From Lachnospiraceae bacterium UBA3814 (GTDB lineage: Bacteria > Bacillota > Clostridia > Lachnospirales > Lachnospiraceae), in contig DFEA01000088.1 of the NCBI GenBank assembly GCA_002368575.1, positions 1 to 6,242 on the forward strand: a DNA stretch of 6,242 nucleotides, given 5' to 3'. The translations under genes were made by a program, and so were the position numbers. Each line of letters starts with the position of its first letter. The first letter of the stretch is position 1. Positions 4,520 through 6,242 of this stretch are shown here, piece after piece. The notes beneath the pieces were generated by a model. The model was not told where the DNA came from. It saw only the letters and a list, made by a program, of their open reading frames with translations, and searched no databases.

Positions 4520-5320
4520 CTAAGCCTCCTGAACTGCCGAAACGCTTTCCTCAGTCTCTGCCTCTCCCGTATCCTCTCCGGACTCTGCCGTACCGGATAC
4601 CGAAGTGCTCTCCTCACCCGTCTTCTCTGCCGCTTCCGCCTCCGCCTGGGCCTTTGCCGCCTGTGCCTCGGCATTTGCGACGATCTGTGACATCCTCGTC
4701 ACATACTCCTGAAGAGCGGATACCTGACTGTCGGTAATGTACTCCTGCTGGTAGCTGCTCATGTTGTTGAACATATACTGCAGGGTCTCCACATCGTTCC
4801 TGTCAGCGATAGAGAGGAAATCCACTCCCGGAAGCCTGTTCATGATCTCCGTGAACTTCTCCGCGCTCTCAACGGCAGTTGCGTATTCGCTGTCCATCAC
4901 GTTGGTAAGCTCGTCCATCGGGTAAAGTGTGCCATCGATGCTTAAAAACGCCTTGTTGTTCTCAAAGGTCACGTAATCCACCCTCCCCTCTACGGTAGAG
5001 GTGGCGCCGGTGGACTCGTTTACATGCTCCATGACCGCGTACTGCCCTACAAGCCCCGAAGCCCTCTGCAGATTCATTGAACCGCTCAGGTTCTGCATCT
5101 GCTCAAGCTCCGAAAACTGGGCATACTGTGAAATATACTCTGTGTTCGACGTAGGCTCCATCGGATCCTGATACTTCATCTGTGCCACCAGAAGCTGAAG
5201 GAAGGATTCCTTGTCCATAGTGGAGGAGGGTGCCGCCTTCTTCTGCTGTTCGGCAGCTACGCTCTGCGCTGATGATGATCCTGTCACCTGACCGTCGATT
5301 ACCGGTGCAACTAATGACAT
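4520..5320 (-). CDS. flgD: FlgD hook-capping/assembly protein with acidic C-terminal extension
   Basis: Scaffold that sits at the tip of the growing hook and allows FlgE to polymerise. The 266-residue product starts at ATG 5320 with AAGGAG 9 nt upstream. Residues 34-80 carry the FlgD N-terminal domain signature: MDKESFLQLLVAQMKYQDPM, then EPTSNTEYISQYAQFSELEQ (PF03963). Residues about 88-142 (LVGQYAVMEHV, VEGRVDYVTFENNKAFLSID) resemble the Tudor-like beta part. The Ig-like FlgD domain of proteobacteria is not recognisable. In its place are a mostly helical segment (about 145-212; FLSIADRNDVETLQYMFNNM) and an Ala/Glu-rich tail (about 213-266; AEAQAAKAQAEAEAAEKTGE) ending in an acidic Ser/Thr/Glu stretch. 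FliK is upstream, separated by 109 bp of stacked hairpins. Confidence 0.94.
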   Translation of the reverse strand: MSLVAPVIDGQVTGSSSAQSVAAEQQKKAAPSSTMDKESFLQLLVAQMKYQDPMEPTSNTEYISQYAQFSELEQMQNLSGSMNLQRASGLVGQYAVMEHVNESTGATSTVEGRVDYVTFENNKAFLSIDGTLYPMDELTNVMDSEYATAVESAEKFTEIMNRLPGVDFLSIADRNDVETLQYMFNNMSSYQQEYITDSQVSALQEYVTRMSQIVANAEAQAAKAQAEAEAAEKTGEESTSVSGTAESGEDTGEAETEESVSAVQEA

Positions 5321-5340
5321 TCTGCCACTCTCCTTTCACT

Positions 5341-5420
5341 GCGCTGATTTCATTTATGAAATCATGCGCTTAGGTGCGATCCTTGGATCGCGCCGATTTG
5401 GTCAGCCCGCTGACCAAATC
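5341..5420. other. Three consecutive hairpins between fliK and flgD
   Basis: Plus-strand coordinates. Hairpin A, 5341-5369: 12 bp with a one-base bulge (5365) and a TTTA loop. Hairpin B, 5373-5394: GGTGCGATCC TT GGATCGCGCC, 10 bp with one G-U pair on the plus strand (C-A on the mRNA strand). Hairpin C, 5395-5420: GATTTGGTCAG CCCG CTGACCAAATC, 11 perfect pairs. B and C are contiguous, and A and B are 3 nt apart. The set fills almost the whole gap from the fliK stop to 5 nt before the flgD Shine-Dalgarno. No U-tract follows any of them in the transcribed direction, so intrinsic termination is unlikely. An mRNA processing or stability element, or a small mobile repeat, fits better. Confidence 0.7.
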
Positions 5421-5429
5421 ATTTCATAT

Positions 5430-6242
5430 TCAAGCTCTGTACTCCACGCTCGTTCCGCTCATGCTCATGACCTCGGCCTGAAGCCTGTCGTCCTCCGAAA
5501 GCTCCGAGATATCCTCTTCACTTAAGGCATTCAGGTCAAGCGTCCTTCTGAGCCTTCTTGAGGAAGCGCTCTCGCCGTTTCCGTTTCCTCCGTTATTATC
5601 TCCCTGATTCTGGTTAAGACCCTGCTCAAGATTATAATTGGCAACGGATACATCGATCTCCGTAACCTTCTGCCCCTGCTCCTCAAAGGTCTTAAGCAGC
5701 TGCTCCATCTGCCCGGCTATGGCGTCCTTTACCTGTTCGTTCTGGACGAGTATCTGGGCATGCAGCATATCTCCCTGCTGCGTTACCTGGATATGCACCG
5801 CTCCTAAGGATGCCGGATGAAGCATCATCTCCATGGAGGTCTTTTCGGGAGTGATGTTTACCTTTATCTGCTCCGTGACCTGGTTTACGATCTCTGCGTT
5901 ATCCGAATAGGAGCTGTACTGCCTTACGGTCTCCACCACCTCGCCTGCCTCGTTTACCGAGGTTTCAATAACTGTCTGGGGCATCTGCTGCATAAGCTCG
6001 CTGTTTCCGCCCTCATTTTTATCTCCGGCCGTCTCCTGTCCCGGGCTGTTCTTATTAACCCGGCCGGCCGCGGCATTTACATTGAAGCTTTCATTTGCCT
6101 CGGACGGGCTGTTCTCCTTTAAAGCGCCCTTCTCCTGAGTACCCCTGTCAACAGAGGCTTCACCCTCGTCAGAAGGCCTTTTCAAAGGCTCCCCGTCTTC
6201 AGCCTCAAGCTCCTTCGGCATTTCCTCCGTATTAAGACCAGC
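5430..6242 (-). CDS. fliK: FliK hook-length control protein (N-terminus outside window)
   Basis: Secreted molecular ruler that measures the hook and switches export from hook to filament substrates. The frame is open through the right edge (AGLNTEEMPKE...). The ATG at 6221 is only 3 nt from GGAGG and is probably internal, because FliK proteins are usually well over 350 residues. About 270 residues are visible. Counting from that Met: 1-75 are low-complexity and hydrophilic, as in FliK ruler regions. The C-terminal Flg_hook domain (PF02120) runs about 115-197, with MEMMLHPASLGAVHIQVTQQ, HAQILVQNEQVKDAI and EQLLKTFEEQGQKVTEIDVS. An Asn/Gly-rich linker (204-216) follows, then the terminal segment RRLRRTLDLNAL...SVEYRA, typical of clostridial FliK ends. 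It stops with TGA, 109 bp before flgD. Confidence 0.93.
   Translation of the reverse strand, partial: AGLNTEEMPKELEAEDGEPLKRPSDEGEASVDRGTQEKGALKENSPSEANESFNVNAAAGRVNKNSPGQETAGDKNEGGNSELMQQMPQTVIETSVNEAGEVVETVRQYSSYSDNAEIVNQVTEQIKVNITPEKTSMEMMLHPASLGAVHIQVTQQGDMLHAQILVQNEQVKDAIAGQMEQLLKTFEEQGQKVTEIDVSVANYNLEQGLNQNQGDNNGGNGNGESASSRRLRRTLDLNALSEEDISELSEDDRLQAEVMSMSGTSVEYRA

Noticed and set aside
4270..4737. Long plus-strand ORF of 155 codons opposite flgD and the TIGR02530 gene, and the other plus-strand ORFs.
   Set aside because: They lie antisense to well-supported conserved genes, have Pro/Ser/Leu-rich shadow composition and lack ribosome-binding sites.
4490..5427. A 13-bp inverted repeat flanks flgD (ATGAAATGATTTG at 4490-4502, inverse at 5415-5427), like transposon ends.
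   Set aside because: A match of this length is close to chance expectation in a 6-kb window, flgD is a normal operon gene, and no transposase or target duplication is visible. The right copy is also part of hairpin C.

Overview
The window is a stretch of a polycistronic flagellar operon. Every credible gene lies on the minus strand, so transcription runs from right to left: fliK (N-terminus beyond the right edge), flgD, a small gene for the TIGR02530-type 'flagellar operon protein', flgE, an unnamed small gene, flbD (swrD-like), motA and motB (C-terminus beyond the left edge). This gene order, the PomA/MotP-style short MotA, the Ig-domain-free FlgD and the TIGR02530 and FlbD accessory proteins point to a Gram-positive flagellate of the Clostridia, most likely Lachnospiraceae-like. 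Shine-Dalgarno sequences are strong, and base composition is about 50% GC outside two AT-rich patches. The genus cannot be fixed from this sequence.

Layout, in transcription order. FliK (hook-length ruler) ends at 5430. It is followed by an 80-bp run of three back-to-back hairpins, then FlgD (hook cap), TIGR02530 protein and FlgE (hook subunit). The 208-bp flgE leader holds a 26-bp near-palindrome, a perfect 12-bp stem-loop and a 14-bp A/T palindrome just before the ribosome-binding site. A 474-bp stretch between flgE and the next gene (2311-1838) contains a very GC-rich hairpin, a sigma-70-like promoter and a cluster of repeated motifs. It looks like the start of a second transcription unit: small ORF, flbD, motA, motB. 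The last four genes are tightly packed: the small ORF overlaps flbD by 26 nt, and motA and motB share one base.

The genes work together in late hook assembly and motor powering. FlgD caps the growing hook, FlgE polymerises under it, and FliK measures it and triggers the export switch. MotA/MotB form the stator, and FlbD/SwrD is linked in Bacillus to motor torque. Residues in MotA TM3/TM4 and the MotB plug helix match sodium-type stators (PomA/PomB, MotP/MotS) rather than proton-type ones.

No undescribed enzymatic or defence system is visible. The observations most worth following are: a central flgE segment (about 2810-3340) whose composition and lysine codon use differ sharply from its flanks, which suggests a swapped surface-exposed hook domain; the triple hairpin between fliK and flgD; the structured flgE leader; the repeat-rich leader of the flbD-motAB unit with its unnamed small ORF; and an acidic C-terminal extension on FlgD.
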